The position numbers were made by a program, and so were the translations under genes. From contig NC_072896.1 in the NCBI RefSeq assembly GCF_027943255.1, forward strand, positions 116,963,879-117,027,878: DNA of 64,000 nucleotides. The letters are read 5' to 3'. Source of the DNA: Anastrepha obliqua. Taxonomy: Eukaryota > Arthropoda > Insecta > Diptera > Tephritidae. Positions within the stretch are counted from its first letter, which is position 1; every line of letters begins with the position of its first letter. The notes beneath the pieces were generated by a model that was given only the letters and a program-made list of their open reading frames with translations, was not told where the DNA came from and made no database searches. Below are positions 35,035 through 46,059 of this stretch, piece by piece.

Positions 35035-35890
35035 TTCACTGACGGATCCAAAATGGAGTCTGGAGTGGGAGTGGTAGTTTACTCTAAATCAGCCAGCATT
35101 TCGGTCTCCTTTAAACTGCCGGAAACAAGCAGCATTTTTCAAGCAGAGGTCCTCGCGATCCTGCATGCAAAGTGCTTCGGGATCGCTATTGGAGGGAGGC
35201 ATTAATATTTTTTCCGATAGTCAAGCTGCGATCAAGACCCTGTCGTCGCCGTATTGCAGCTCTCTTCTGGTTAACGTCACGAACATGCCGGAAAAATTTC
35301 TCTTATCTGGCACAGGAATATAGAGGGAAATGAAATTGCCGATGAGCTTCCATGGAAGGGGTCGGCCGAACCGGTTCCAGCTGTCTCCTCCTCAAGCAGC
35401 GGTGTCCCCTTGGCCGTCGTTAAAGGGAAACTACACATTTTTTTTCTAAAAAAAGCGCAAGACAAATGGAGGTCTGTCTCATCGTGTGCTATTTCGAAAA
35501 CACTATGACCTCAATACCACCATTCAATTTCCAAACTCATTGCGGTGTTCACTGGTCACTGGGTGATCGGTACTCATGTTGAGAAGCTTGGAATTCCGTA
35601 CAACCCCTATTGCAGAAGCTGTGGGGATCCTGCAGAGAGAAAAAACAGATAACTGTGGAACACTTTGTCCGGCTCTGGCGGCTAGGCGCTTGAGATTCCT
35701 TAGCGTGCCCTTTGGGTATGACTTGAAGAAGTTCTCCAGCCTAGATCCCTTTTCTTTCCTCCACTACATCAACAGCACTGGATAGCTGTAGATGGTTTTT
35801 TCTCTTAATCTTTTCACAGGTGGTGGTCCACATTATGGTATCAAAATTTAGCACGTAAGTGCTACTTGAGGTGTACCTGGGGTACTCTTG
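35035..35890 (+). pseudogene. Jockey/R1-like LINE: RNase H and 3' end (sister of 285-1760)
   Basis: FTDGSKMESGVGVVVYSKSA and FQAEVLAI give the first two RNase H acidic blocks, followed (after frame changes) by SDSQAAIKTLSSPY, RNIEGNEIADE and GTHVEKLGIPYNPYCRSCGD. DNA identity with 920-1740 is high across the C-terminal part and 3' UTR, including AGGTGGT(G/A)GTCCACATTATGG and GTACCTGGGGTACTCTTG. Because this copy keeps blocks lost from the other, comparison shows where 285-1760 was deleted. Confidence 0.8.
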
Positions 35891-35899
35891 CCATCTCAC

Positions 35900-37970
35900 C
35901 TACCATGACTGTAGCTATGTCCCGTACTAGAAAAAAGAAGAGGCGTGGTTTTGAATTCTTCAGACGATTTGGTTGAATAGTTTTTTGACAACACCAGACC
36001 GAAAAAAGATGTTTCGAGATAAATAATTTTAAAGTTTGAGGTACAGGAGCGCGCAGACCGCTATCTACCTCGTTAATGGGCGGTAGAAGCTATAATATTG
36101 GGAATTTGGACATGCAAATTTCACAGTATATTCCTAAGATACTATACTTTCAAAATATAGCAAAAAACAAAAAATTGATTTTTTTTAATTTCTAGACGAC
36201 CGGGTCCGCTTAAGGTAATTTTTAATACTTAACTTGAGTTCGGCAACCAAAACTTTGAAACAAGTCTCTTGAACGTATTTATTATAGTTATCGTAAAAAT
36301 CGTGATTTCATAACAATCTGCACACAATCACCGATGTATTCAATACCTGATAGCAAATACAAGTTTATACAAAACGGTAGGCATCTCTACTCGTATTGCA
36401 TGGATACGGAAGGAAATTCATTACAAATTGGAAGAGTAGCCTCATCCAGGCATTGGTAATAAATAGCAGCGCGTTTACGAAAAAATAAATACACGCACGC
36501 ACACTCATCGCTCATTGAAATTTGAATGGCATTGGTGTGACGATTTTCACCTCACCGTGGAGGAAACTCCCCTTTGAGCAAATCCTAGTCCCCATGGACG
36601 CCCGAAAAAAAAAATTTTTGGAATGGAGCAGTGAAGGCAAACTATCTGTGTTTCTAATATTTTCTTCTGTGTTTCAATTGATTCACAGAATTCGGTATTC
36701 TCATTGAATTTGTTTTTGTTCCATCACGGATTTTAACGCTAATCGAACGAGTATTTTCGTAAGAGTCATTGGACCACCGAAAAACCCGTTTCAAAACGCT
36801 GATGTGTACCTTGGTCACTAGACATAATTTGGAATAAAGCAGTTTCAGTTTAAGTTCTACGACTATTTGAAAGAAAAACCAGATTTGTTGAGGAAAATTT
36901 CATCGAAGCAGAAGTATCATGAAGGCGCTTCAACATTTATCGATTACTTTTCACGAAGAAAACTGGGTTCAGCTTTCATGAAATTTGATAATAAGAATTT
37001 ATTTCCGTTTTAAAACTTTGAATCCGAAATTAAATTTAATTCATTAATAATTTTTGTGCAAAAATATTTTAATAAAAAACAAAAAACAAAAACATTCAGG
37101 CTAATCTATAGCATTTAGATACACTTTTGTATATGAGGAAGTGGAGGTGAATACATTCAAAATTTTTTGCGCGAATGTTTAGCACTGCAAAGAGCACACT
37201 TGAGATTTCAAACTGTGTCTTTTTCGAGGAAGTAGGCAGTCTAGGTACCAAGGAAAAGCTAAGTAGCTACGCTAAAGAGGGGTGATTAGGTGATAAAGAC
37301 TGGGTAAGGGTTCGGAATTATTCTAACTGACCAGCTTTCTGTAATCAGGCGTAATCGTCTTTCTGGACCGAAAAGTGAGTGGTAAATTTTAAAATGTTCC
37401 ATTTTTATTAAAATATGGGATTATTTTGTAACAAATCACGAAAGTTCGCGAACCAACTGACAACGAAAACCGGACGAGTGAGATACTAAAAAAAAACTTG
37501 AATTCGTCTTGATACCAGATGGCAAAACAGAAGTTGCCAGAAGGTACGAGTTGCCATATCTAGAAATTACGACAGTTATTAAGCGCATGTATTAATTTAT
37601 AAAAATGTTTGATGTTTTTATTTTCGCGTACTGCGATGTTAATCGCTTTACTCACAATTACTTAATGCCCTACTATCACTTGAATCCCCTTAAGAGACCA
37701 CTGTCAGCTCTTGCGCGAACCAGGTTTGTTGTTGTATTGGTAGCTGCAGGTTTTGGCGGGAAATTAATGTACTGGGAAGTGAGTGTTGCTTTTTTTTAAT
37801 TGCATTAATAACTGTAAAGTATTTGCAACTGAGTTTGAGTGCAATATTGAATGCAAAAGCAAACTCTTAGTGCAAAGACAAGCTCTTAGTTCAGTTTAAA
37901 AGCATGGTTTTCTGAAATATTAGGCAGCAGCTTTAACATATAGTTTGTACGGCTCTGTTACCTTAACTTA
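35900..37970. other. Unassigned AT-rich DNA
   Basis: No gene. A stretch near 36110-36165 (TTTCACAGTATATTCCTAAG, ATACTATACTTTCAAAATAT) resembles 48855-48900, inside the 649-bp inverted-repeat element, suggesting a fragment of the same family. The rest is unrecognised. Confidence 0.4.
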
Positions 37971-37972
37971 TA

Positions 37973-38700
37973 AAGGGTGGTTAAGTTTCAAGGGCCGGTG
38001 TTGATTTTGAATAAAATACAATTTATTTAGGAAATTATTGTCATTTCTCTTTATTATGATAATACTGGTATGGGTCAATTACCTATCCAACAAAATATTG
38101 GCCAAATAGCCTCCACGGTTTCGGCGGCACACCTCCATCCGATGGTCCAGATTTTCGATGACGCTGAGGCATAATTGAGGTTCTATGCCGTTAATGTGCC
38201 GAATTATCTCATCCTTTAGCTCTTGAATTGTTGCTGGCTTATCGACGTACACCTTTTCTTTCAAATAACCCCAAAGAAAGAAGTCCAAGGGTGTCAAACA
38301 CATGATCTTGACGGCCAATTGACATCGCCGCACCGTGAGATTATTCGGCCATCAAATTTTTCGAGCAATACAGCCATTGTTTCGTTAGCTGTGTGACAAG
38401 TGGCACCGTCCTGTTGAAACCACATATCGTCCACATCCATATCTTCCAATTCGGGCCATAAAAAGTTCGTTATCATCTCACGATAACGAACACTATTCAC
38501 AGTAACTGCCTGACCGGCCTCATTTTGGAAAAAATACGGCTTAATGATGCCGCCGGCCCATAAACCGCACCAAACGGTCACTCTTTCTAGGTGCATTGGT
38601 TTTTCGGTAATCACTCTTGGATTATCATTCGCCCAAATGCGGCAATTCTGCTTATTGACGAATCCACTGAGGTGAAAATGTGCGGTCTCGAAGTGCGCGA
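37973..38700 (-). mobile_element. DDE transposon (family V1), 5'-truncated
   Basis: The left (3') end AAGGGTGGTTAAGTTTCAAG, preceded by TATA, matches both ends of the 324-bp derivative at 15097. The opposite end is missing; homology begins at the AHFHLSG motif near 38690. It lies head-to-head with a related element at 38792. Confidence 0.8.
38079..38690 (-). pseudogene. V1 transposase (IS630-Tc1-mariner superfamily), third catalytic Asp destroyed
   Basis: Reads AHFHLSGFVNKQNC, NDNPRVITEKPMHLERVTVW, GGIIKPYFFQNEAGQAVTVN, WFQQDGATCHT (second catalytic Asp), GDVNWPSRSC, then by frameshift LTPLDFFLWGYLKEKVY and the C-terminus to LANILLDR. At the frameshift the sequence is TGTGTTTGACACCC, where an SCD-L-TPLDFF junction (TGT GAT TTG ACA) would be expected, so a single lost A removes the third catalytic Asp codon and shifts the frame. 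The N-terminal domain and first Asp block are truncated. Confidence 0.8.
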
Positions 38701-38791
38701 TATGCATTTTGATTTGAACACCCGTTTTCACAATAAGCCTAAATAACTTTAACGCTATATTCTATATATAATGATTCTATAAATTTAAATA

Positions 38792-39707
38792 AAGGTGTTA
38801 TTTTGAATAACCCGCTATTTCGTTAGATGTAACTTTTGAAGCTGTAATTTTTTGATATTTGACAAGTAGAAACTGCGCCATTAATAAAAATGGAACCATA
38901 CACGCTTAAACATAGAAATTAAACAACGCATTGAAATTATTAAAGTCCACTATAAGAATGGTGAAAATTTGGCAGAGACGGTGGGTAAAACTCGAACATT
39001 TTTGGGACATCGTGGAGCACCTTGTCGGACCGCAATACAGAAATTGGTGAAAAAATTCGCGATTGGAACAAGTTAGTGATGTGAAGAATACAACACGTGC
39101 ACGTCGCTCAAGAACAGCCGAAAATGTTGCTGTTGTAGCCGAAAGAGTTGAAGAAAACCCAGGTTTGTCCATTCCTCGTCGTTCTTTGAAATTAGACATT
39201 CCACAAACGTCATTACACCGTATTTTGTATAAAGATTTAGGTCTTAAGGCTTATAAAGTCCAGTTAACACAAGAACTCAAGCCGGCCGATCATCAACAGT
39301 GTCGTGTCTTTGCTGATTGGGTCGTTGAAATGCATGGAAATGATCCGAAATTCCATCGAAAAACCATCTTGAGTGCTGAGACCCATTTAAACCTCGGTGG
39401 CTTCGTCAACAAGCAAAATTGTCCGATCTGCGGCTCAGAAAATCCAAGAGTTATTGTTGAAAAGCCTTTCTATACTCAACATGTGACTGTTTGGTGCGGT
39501 TTATGGTTCGGCGGAGTCATTGCATCTTACTTTTTCGAAAATGAAGCTGGAGCAACAGTTACGGTGAATGGATTGTGCTATCGAATTACGGCCGGAATTG
39601 GATGGTATTGATCTGGACAACGTTTATTTTCAACAAAACGGCGCTACGTACCACACAAGCAACGAAACCATTGATCTTTTTTCTTTGAATATCAAAATAA
39701 CAACTCT
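38792..39707 (+). mobile_element. DDE transposon (family V2) with damaged transposase
   Basis: Ends resemble each other as inverted repeats (AAGGTGTTATTTTGA and AGAGTTGTTATTTTGA), with TA outside each. The transposase runs from about 38900 (HTH region frame-shifted) through 39063-39600: EENPGLSIPRRSLKLDIPQTS, LTQELKPADHQQCRVFADWV, KTILSAETHLNLGGFVNKQN, VTVWCGLWFGGVIASYFFEN. Relatives have SDE where SAE is found (codon 39375-39377), so the first catalytic Asp is Ala. After a frameshift near 39590, YFQQNGATYHT has Asn (39637-39639) for the second Asp. The third block is deleted. Confidence 0.78.
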
Positions 39708-39839
39708 TATTGGAAAACCCTTTATAATAAGTTAATGTTGAGTAAAATATTCGTGACTTTTCATTAAATGTTGTTCAAAATAAAAACTAGTTAGCTTTAC
39801 TTTAAAGTTGTCCTCAAATACCGTACGCTCCCTCTGCAT

Positions 39840-40440
39840 TCATTTTGTCAAAAAAGTACCGGGAATCGTTCAATAAAATACAAAATAATTGTTTAATCAT
39901 CAAAATTTATTTTGTCGCATTCAACATATCCGCCAACGATTAGTCTAGTCATCAAAGCAATTTTCAAACGCATTTGAAGAGATCTCTTTCAGCGAATTTC
40001 CAATTTAAGTTTTGGGAAAAGGAAAAACACATTAGCCCCCTGGTGAATATGGTGGTTGTTCGATGATATTTGTCTGGTTTTTGGTTAAAAAAGTGTTCAC
40101 AATATGAGGCGTGTGAGACGGTGCGTTATACGGTGCAATATCCATATTCCAAATAATATTCTTTATTTACCATAGAACACCGACTTTGACGTGGATTTTT
40201 GGGTTTCGGCTCAAATGGATAGCGTCATTCAGCTCATGTCTCATCACCTGCTATGGTGCGCTGGATAAACGATCGGAGCAAATCTTCCACGATTTCTCGG
40301 CACACTCGCCATAGGCTTTCTGCAACATTTTCAACGATTCGGCACACGAAGTCCCGTTCAAAACACAAAATTAAAGACAAATTGTCAGTTCGATATTTTA
40401 ATCCACAGTGAAAATCGCAGAGCATACCTGCGGTTGACTG
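39840..40440 (-). pseudogene. Mariner transposase relic (family M4)
   Basis: Minus strand: IVENVAESLWRVCREIVED and QRTIAGDET (first catalytic block, then stop), a shifted stretch, then FLTKNQTNIIEQPPYSPGG, LFPKLKLEIR and ENCFDD, NRWRICR. The order is that of a mariner from the first Asp to the C-terminus. Catalytic blocks two and three are lost or unreadable. Confidence 0.65.
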
Positions 40441-40444
40441 ATAT

Positions 40445-41555
40445 AATTAAAAGTCAAAAGCAAACTAATTGACAGATCACGCCCAAACTTTGCGACAGTA
40501 TAGAGGACAGTTCTACCAACATTCCAGCAAAAAAAAAAATGTATATGTATGTACGTAAATTTTGAAGTTATCATTGCCAACTATATTTTTTCCTCGTATC
40601 TCCTTAAAAACAGAAGCAGCATTTCATATCGTTGCAAATTTTATTCTTCTTAACGTAAATACTTACACAAAAAATGCTGTAAAGGCTGGACAGGCTCATA
40701 GAATATTTCCAAATACCCACACCGTGAAACTTAACAAATTCAAAATACAAAGTTCCCTTAGCGAATTTCTGCATTCGTCGAGGTATAGTATAGGTAGACT
40801 TGTCCACACATACATATTTATATATATATATATATATATATGTGCCTCTTATATAGAATACAAACATACATACATATATATGTTTCTGCTCCTTCAGTGC
40901 CACTCAGAATCCAACAAAGGATTATTGCAACAACTTGAAGTTCACATCGAAGTTTGTTACCGTTTTAAGTAATAACAGCACCACTTTCTATTAAATACAT
41001 ACATACACATATATGTAAATACATGTGATAAATGAGGTACATGTATGGTAATACAGTAAACCCCCTCTATTTGGAACTTCACGATCTTTTCAAATACCAT
41101 TTGTGGTAGTCTCTTGTATGAAATTTCTATCTTTTATGCTTTCTAACCCTTTAGCTCTACTTATGCCCAAATATCATATATTATATAATACAATATATAA
41201 ATCCTCCCATGTAATGCTTCCGATTGTTATGCCGGAATAAACATTATATAAGGAAGCTGAAGTGCATGACTTGGATCCCAAAGCTGTCTGTCAAACTAAG
41301 AAGAAGCATTGAATAGAAATTTTTATTATTATTTAGTATTATTACGGGATTTAGCACTGTGATCTACAAAATCTATTGAGCCATCTTCAGAGTAATATTG
41401 TGAGCTAAGCTTCCTCAATAAGTCTACAGGATATTTCTATGACGATTCTTAAATTATTTGTGGTTGTGTTTTTGAATGCCATACTATATTTAAGTCGGTT
41501 TGGGTTAAAGCTACCTATCAGCAATAAGCTCGATCGATTGTTCCAGTATGATCGT
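40445..41555. other. AT-rich non-coding DNA with a TA microsatellite
   Basis: A (TA)n run at 40817-40841 makes open frames on both strands that are not genes. CATA/TATG repeats lie near 40860-40880 and 40998-41020. Confidence 0.5.
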
Positions 41556-41559
41556 CTTT

Positions 41560-41760
41560 GTATTTTCTCTACTTCCTGAAGAACAGATGAATACGCCACA
41601 AAATACTTGTAGCTCTGAGCCCTTAAATGGGGCCCTTCTGCTCACAAATTTATCTTCCATTCCCCCCAGGGTAATTTCTACGCAGCCTGCAACCCATAGG
41701 ATGCGTACCTGGTTGTTCTGATCTAAGATATTCAGCTGATCAAGACATTATGGCACCAGT
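41560..41760 (-). pseudogene. Possible RNase H scrap of a LINE
   Basis: The minus strand reads VRILWVAGCVEIT, then DKFVSRRAPFKG, suggestive of the last RNase H block (WVPGH.xI.GN..AD). Very short and uncertain. Confidence 0.3.
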
Positions 41761-42094
41761 TTTCAAATTAATAATGTAATTGCATATTCTAATAAAAATG
41801 GCACATTTAAAAAACAGTTCTGGTTGAAAAAGGCAAAAATCCTTTTTCAAACTCGACTGAAATCAGAGTGAATTATAGAGTAAATATAATAGCTCGACGT
41901 AAATCTAATGTATCAAAAGCAAAATTTTATATTTGTATATAAATATGTGACATACAATAAGCGTTTTTGTCTTCATTACGTCACATAATTAAATAAATAT
42001 TAGATTTTATATTTTTAAATATAAAAAATTAATCTTGGTGTACCGAAAATGGTGCACGTGGCAATGTAATATACATACATATATATGCTATCTT

Positions 42095-42330
42095 TTAACT
42101 CCTAGTAGAGCTTAGGGCGTCAACTACTCCAGAATGCCATTGACTCTCAATTCGCTCTATGATAAGCCGAGAGTTGCAATTTCATGTTGATCTTCGTCAA
42201 GTTATACGAAGTCTTCCAACTGCACTCCTTACTTGTTTGAACGGGTTCCACCGTAACGCATGCCTGGCTACGTTGTCGTCATTCTTTCGAAGTATGTGAC
42301 TGATCCATTGTTATTTCCTTCTTAACACTT
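42095..42330 (-). pseudogene. LINE reverse transcriptase C-terminus (ALCS type)
   Basis: WIGHILRKNDDNVARHALRW, matching the usual RWLGHVLR pattern, then frame changes, then VVDALSSTRS and a stop. Related to 47826-48240. Confidence 0.6.
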
Positions 42331-42479
42331 CACAGGCAATCTCGACCTCATTGGTAACTCTAATCAACTCGGAGTTGCGTATTTTTTTGGTATCAGAAGA
42401 TTCGGGACAAGGGGCATGTTAATAAAACATGAATTTATTTTTGCGATTAAAACAAATTTTTTTTGAAAAAAATAAGTCT

Positions 42480-44005
42480 TCAAGTTCTTGGGTCCCGTGT
42501 GGAGTTGCCTGATCTCCAATCGGGTGCATTCCAGATGGTGGATAGGGAAGTAGGCCTTCCCAGCTGGTTTAGGTTCCAACACTCGTGTGATGACTCAAAG
42601 TTGGCATAGAATCAGGGTGCCATCCGCGAACCAAACTGGCTAGGGACGAGTCCCGAACAAAACCGAAAAGGTAATGGAAAACGATGGATTAATTACTCCA
42701 GGTGGAACCCTCACAAGTGGCAATCTTCAAGCTTCGGCGGCAGGGGCATGGATTCTGGAGGTCCCAATCATTACCCAAGTCTCTCAGCTCTATGAGCGAG
42801 AGCGCATTGAGGAGGAGACGGGGGTTGCTATCGCAATGTCCTCTTCTTCAGAGACGGAAAAACCGGAGGGCCTGAGTTGTAAGGCTGCTTCGGTGGCAGC
42901 ACGTTCTCCCAAAGAAGCTGGGATATCGAAGAGTGTGGCAAGAATGGAAAGGAGAAAGCGGCGGGCAAGGCTCATGCGGGAGAAATCTTCAGGCGGCTCT
43001 GTCGGCCCTTCTGCGTCTGTATCCTCCAAAAGGCCTCGATCGGCGGAAGTCACACCAACAGAAGCCAACGGATCCTCGATGGGCACTGGTGCTCCCAAAT
43101 TTAACTCTCTCTCGTGGGAGTCAGGAGGACCTTATCGCACTGTGGCCATCTGTTACACCGGAGCTTTTCCGACTACTTCAGGCCCGGCATCAGATGCTCT
43201 GATTGGTCTGCCACGACTTGATGCTTTCATCCAAGAAGAGGGCTTGAAGGCCATCTGCAGGCTGAAACACAATGTGAACTGGTACGGCCCCTGTCTGGCA
43301 TTGGAAAACAGAGAAGGCATAGATTTCGATCCAACGATTCTCTTCATGCTCCTTGACTCCAAGCCATCAAGAGTCGTACTTGAAAAGAGATACAGTGTAG
43401 TGCTGCCAGAGGCTCTGTCGTGGTCAAACTCTGAAAATGAGTCCGGCAAACACTGTTTTCGCATTCTCATAGATGGCTCCAGGACCGAGCTGGACTCCGG
43501 CTCTGAGGTCTACGTGAAATCCAGCAGGACGAAACTGCACTTTGCTCTTGGAATGCATGCATCTGTGTTTCAAGCGGAGGTGTATGCGGTTCAAGAAGCG
43601 ATGAACTTTGTTCTATATGTGTCTGCAGCGACAGCCAAGCTGCCCTTATGGCCTTAGACAGCCCCCCAACCACATCAGGGGTAGTCCAGTCCTGTAAATC
43701 CAGGCTGAACTATGTCGGTAGACATAATAGCCTGATGCTAACATGGGTCCCGGGACACGTGGGTATCGTTGCCATTCCCTTCTGCGGCCATCAAAGCCAC
43801 GGTTAGCAAATGGGTTACTATGTACAACCCCCAAGCAAGCTTGGCAGGCTGAGAGAGGCTGCAGATAGACTAAACTGATGTTACCTCTCATGTCTGATCG
43901 ACTGTCGCAAACCCTTTTGTCATTAAGCAGAAGGGAGTGCAGACAGCTGGTTGGACTGATAATGGGCCACTTTCGGTGGGCGAAGCACATGGAAAGGTTG
44001 GGCAT
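42480..44005 (+). mobile_element. Internally deleted LINE (LOA/R1/Jockey-like): ORF1 start joined to ORF2 end
   Basis: A GC-richer leader (about 42480-42673) precedes a long open frame. The frame starts as a gag-like ORF1 and ends as the polymerase thumb plus RNase H of ORF2; the intervening endonuclease and polymerase core are absent. After 43657 the RNase H continues in the next frame (CSDSQAALMALDS, LTWVPGHVGI, about 43620-43770), then a C-terminal remnant (SRRECRQLVGLIMGHFRWA, about 43925-43985). Confidence 0.75.
42674..43657 (+). pseudogene. Chimeric 327-codon LINE reading frame
   Basis: Residues 1-150 are Ser/Arg-rich and gag-like (VARMERRKRRARLMREKSSG, EVTPTEANGSS), with no zinc knuckle left. 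From about residue 155, RTVAICYTGAFPTTSG, ALIGLPRLDAFIQEEGLKA and RLKHN are the region between polymerase and RNase H. FRILIDGSRTEL and VFQAEVYAVQEA carry the first two RNase H acidic residues. A one-base shift near 43618 turns the third block into a nonsense tail ending LPLWP. The open frame across the deletion is probably chance or recent deletion, not a functional protein. Confidence 0.75.
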
Positions 44006-44009
44006 CTCA

Positions 44010-44780
44010 GACAGTGGGGTACTTTTGGTAGATGTATTTTCTATAGGTTAATTGAAATAAATAATTTGCACAGACACATTGGTTCACAAACGAATTGCCA
44101 AACGTGGATGTTGACAATACTTCGCACTCAACTTAAACGAAGCTTTTAAAATGAAAAAAAGGAAATAAAAAACTAAATATAAAATAGAACAAACTAATTA
44201 TTTTGTACAATCAATTGACTCTGATTCAAAAGAAAAGCCCTCATTAGAAAGGTAATTTCTTTCTGAGGGAGTCTTTTGCTTTTACCAGATTTATTGTTTT
44301 GGCGTAATTTAGTTACAGTTTTGGAATATCTACTGTAAAAGCTTATACACATACATAGGTATTTAGCAATATCGTACCGAAGTATAAAAACATAAATTAT
44401 AAGAGGCTACCCGTCAGGTAGCGATATCTTTCCATGTATCCAATAGCTTCTTTTGTCATCCACAATGTTGGAATACCGTTAATTCTCATGTATTTGTATG
44501 TATGCATGTACTTCAAGCTGTACCATATTTTTAATCCCATTCGTTCGTTCATATACATGCATTTGTATGTATGTATGTATGAATATAGTGGCTTTTTGGT
44601 TTCGTATCTTTGTCCCTTGTATGTATTTTTGTATGTAGGTATGTGTGCAAAGTTATGTAACCATAAGCTAATATTTACTGTCTCCGCAAATGTTTATCAA
44701 AATTTGCATATTATCGATTTTCTTCAATAATTTTCAAGCAGAATTGAGCTCTCCAAAGGAGTCTTAAAAGTTTGCATATT
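44010..44780. other. Non-coding, TATG-type microsatellite
   Basis: No gene. TATG/CATA repeats lie at about 44490-44645. Confidence 0.5.
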
Positions 44781-44783
44781 TTG

Positions 44784-45956
44784 GGTTGGGGAATAAGTTC
44801 GCAGCGTTTTTATATTTTGTTTTATTTTCAACGATTTCTTTGCTGTTTGACAAAGGGTAAGTATTCCTTCGGTAGAACTCTTACTGCTGTACAAAACCAT
44901 GTTACCTGTATTTTTGAGTTATTTAATTTTTTATTAGTTTTGAGGCTTAGAAATGGAATACCCAGGAGGCAAAAATCAATATTTTCGACAACTGCTCTTC
45001 TTTGCTTTTTATAGAGGTCAAAGAGCTACCGAAGTGGCCCGGGACATTTGCGACGTGTATGGAGAAGGTGTCATAGGCAAGTCTACAGCACGGAAATGGT
45101 TTGCAAAGTTCAAAAATGGCGACTTTGACATCGATGGCACGTCCCGCAGCGGAAGGCCATCTGAATTCGATGAAGAACGTGTCAAATCACTTTTGAAGGC
45201 GAACGGTCGCCAAACCAGTCGTGAATTGACGGTGAAAATAAACTGCGATCGTAAAACGATTCTCAACCACCTTCATTCAATGGGATTCATAGAAAAATTG
45301 GGAGCCTGGATGCCTCGTGAGCTCGACGAAAAAAAAGTAAAGAAAGCCGTCTTCAAATGGCTTCTCCGCATCTCGCTTGCCGCGTTCATAAACAGCGCCC
45401 TTTGTACCTTATCGTCATAGGAGATGAGAAATATCATCAATATGAAGCAAAGAAAGGAGTGGGTGGGTCCAGGAGATACGCTAAAGCCAAGAATCAAGCG
45501 GGATCTTCATCCAAAGAAGATGATGATACATGTTTGGGGGTACTGGGAAGGCGGAGCACAGGGATATACTCAAAAGGAATACCACGCTCAACAAGGAGCT
45601 CTACATTGCCCAGCTACTCCGCGTGAATGAGGCTATTCGACTAAAAATACCTAATCGACACATGGTCAAACAATACTCCTTCATGACAACGCCAGGCCCC
45701 ATATTGCACAAGTCGTCAGAGCTGCACTCCAAGAGCTCAAATGGAAGGTCCTTTGGCATGCGCCGTATTCTCCGGACCTTGCACCGACCGATTACCATCT
45801 TTTCCGCTCGCTGTCAAAAAATTTGAAGGGCCTTAACTTCGATAACAAAGAACTGGCTCAACAACTTCTGGTGTCGACGTGGCGATTTTTGGTTGGAGGT
45901 GGGAAGAGGTTTAATAAAAGTATTCGGTAAAAATGCTACGAACTTATTCCGCAACC
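44784..45956 (+). mobile_element. Mariner element (family M5), 1173 bp
   Basis: Inverted ends GGTTG(G/C)GGAATAAGTTCG agree over about 30 bp. TA follows the right end (45957-45958); the left flank is TG, probably a mutated TA. The transposase is present but frame-shifted. Confidence 0.88.
44953..45930 (+). pseudogene. Mariner transposase, frame-shifted (in 44784-45956)
   Basis: Starts MEYPGGKNQYFRQLLFFAF. The HTH half (KSTARKWFAKFKNGDFDID, DRKTILNHLHSMGF) is intact to about 45350. After a shift near 45350-45420 come GDEK (first Asp, 45423), LHPKKMMIHVWG-type sequence, HDNARPHIAQVV (second Asp, 45685) and YSPDLAPTDYHLF (third Asp, 45790). All three catalytic aspartates survive, and the last two are 34 residues apart as in DD34D mariners. 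At least three frame changes prevent translation. Confidence 0.88.
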
Positions 45957-46059
45957 TAATATATACATACCGGGTCTGGCTCGAAGTGTAGCCAATTAAA
46001 AAGGCCATAAATTTAGCTTGGAAAATTACTTTTATTCAATTCAAAGTGAAAAATGTGTG

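Noticed and set aside
40562..40972. A 136-codon plus-strand frame
   Set aside because: Contains the TA microsatellite translated as IYIYIYI; no other evidence for a gene.
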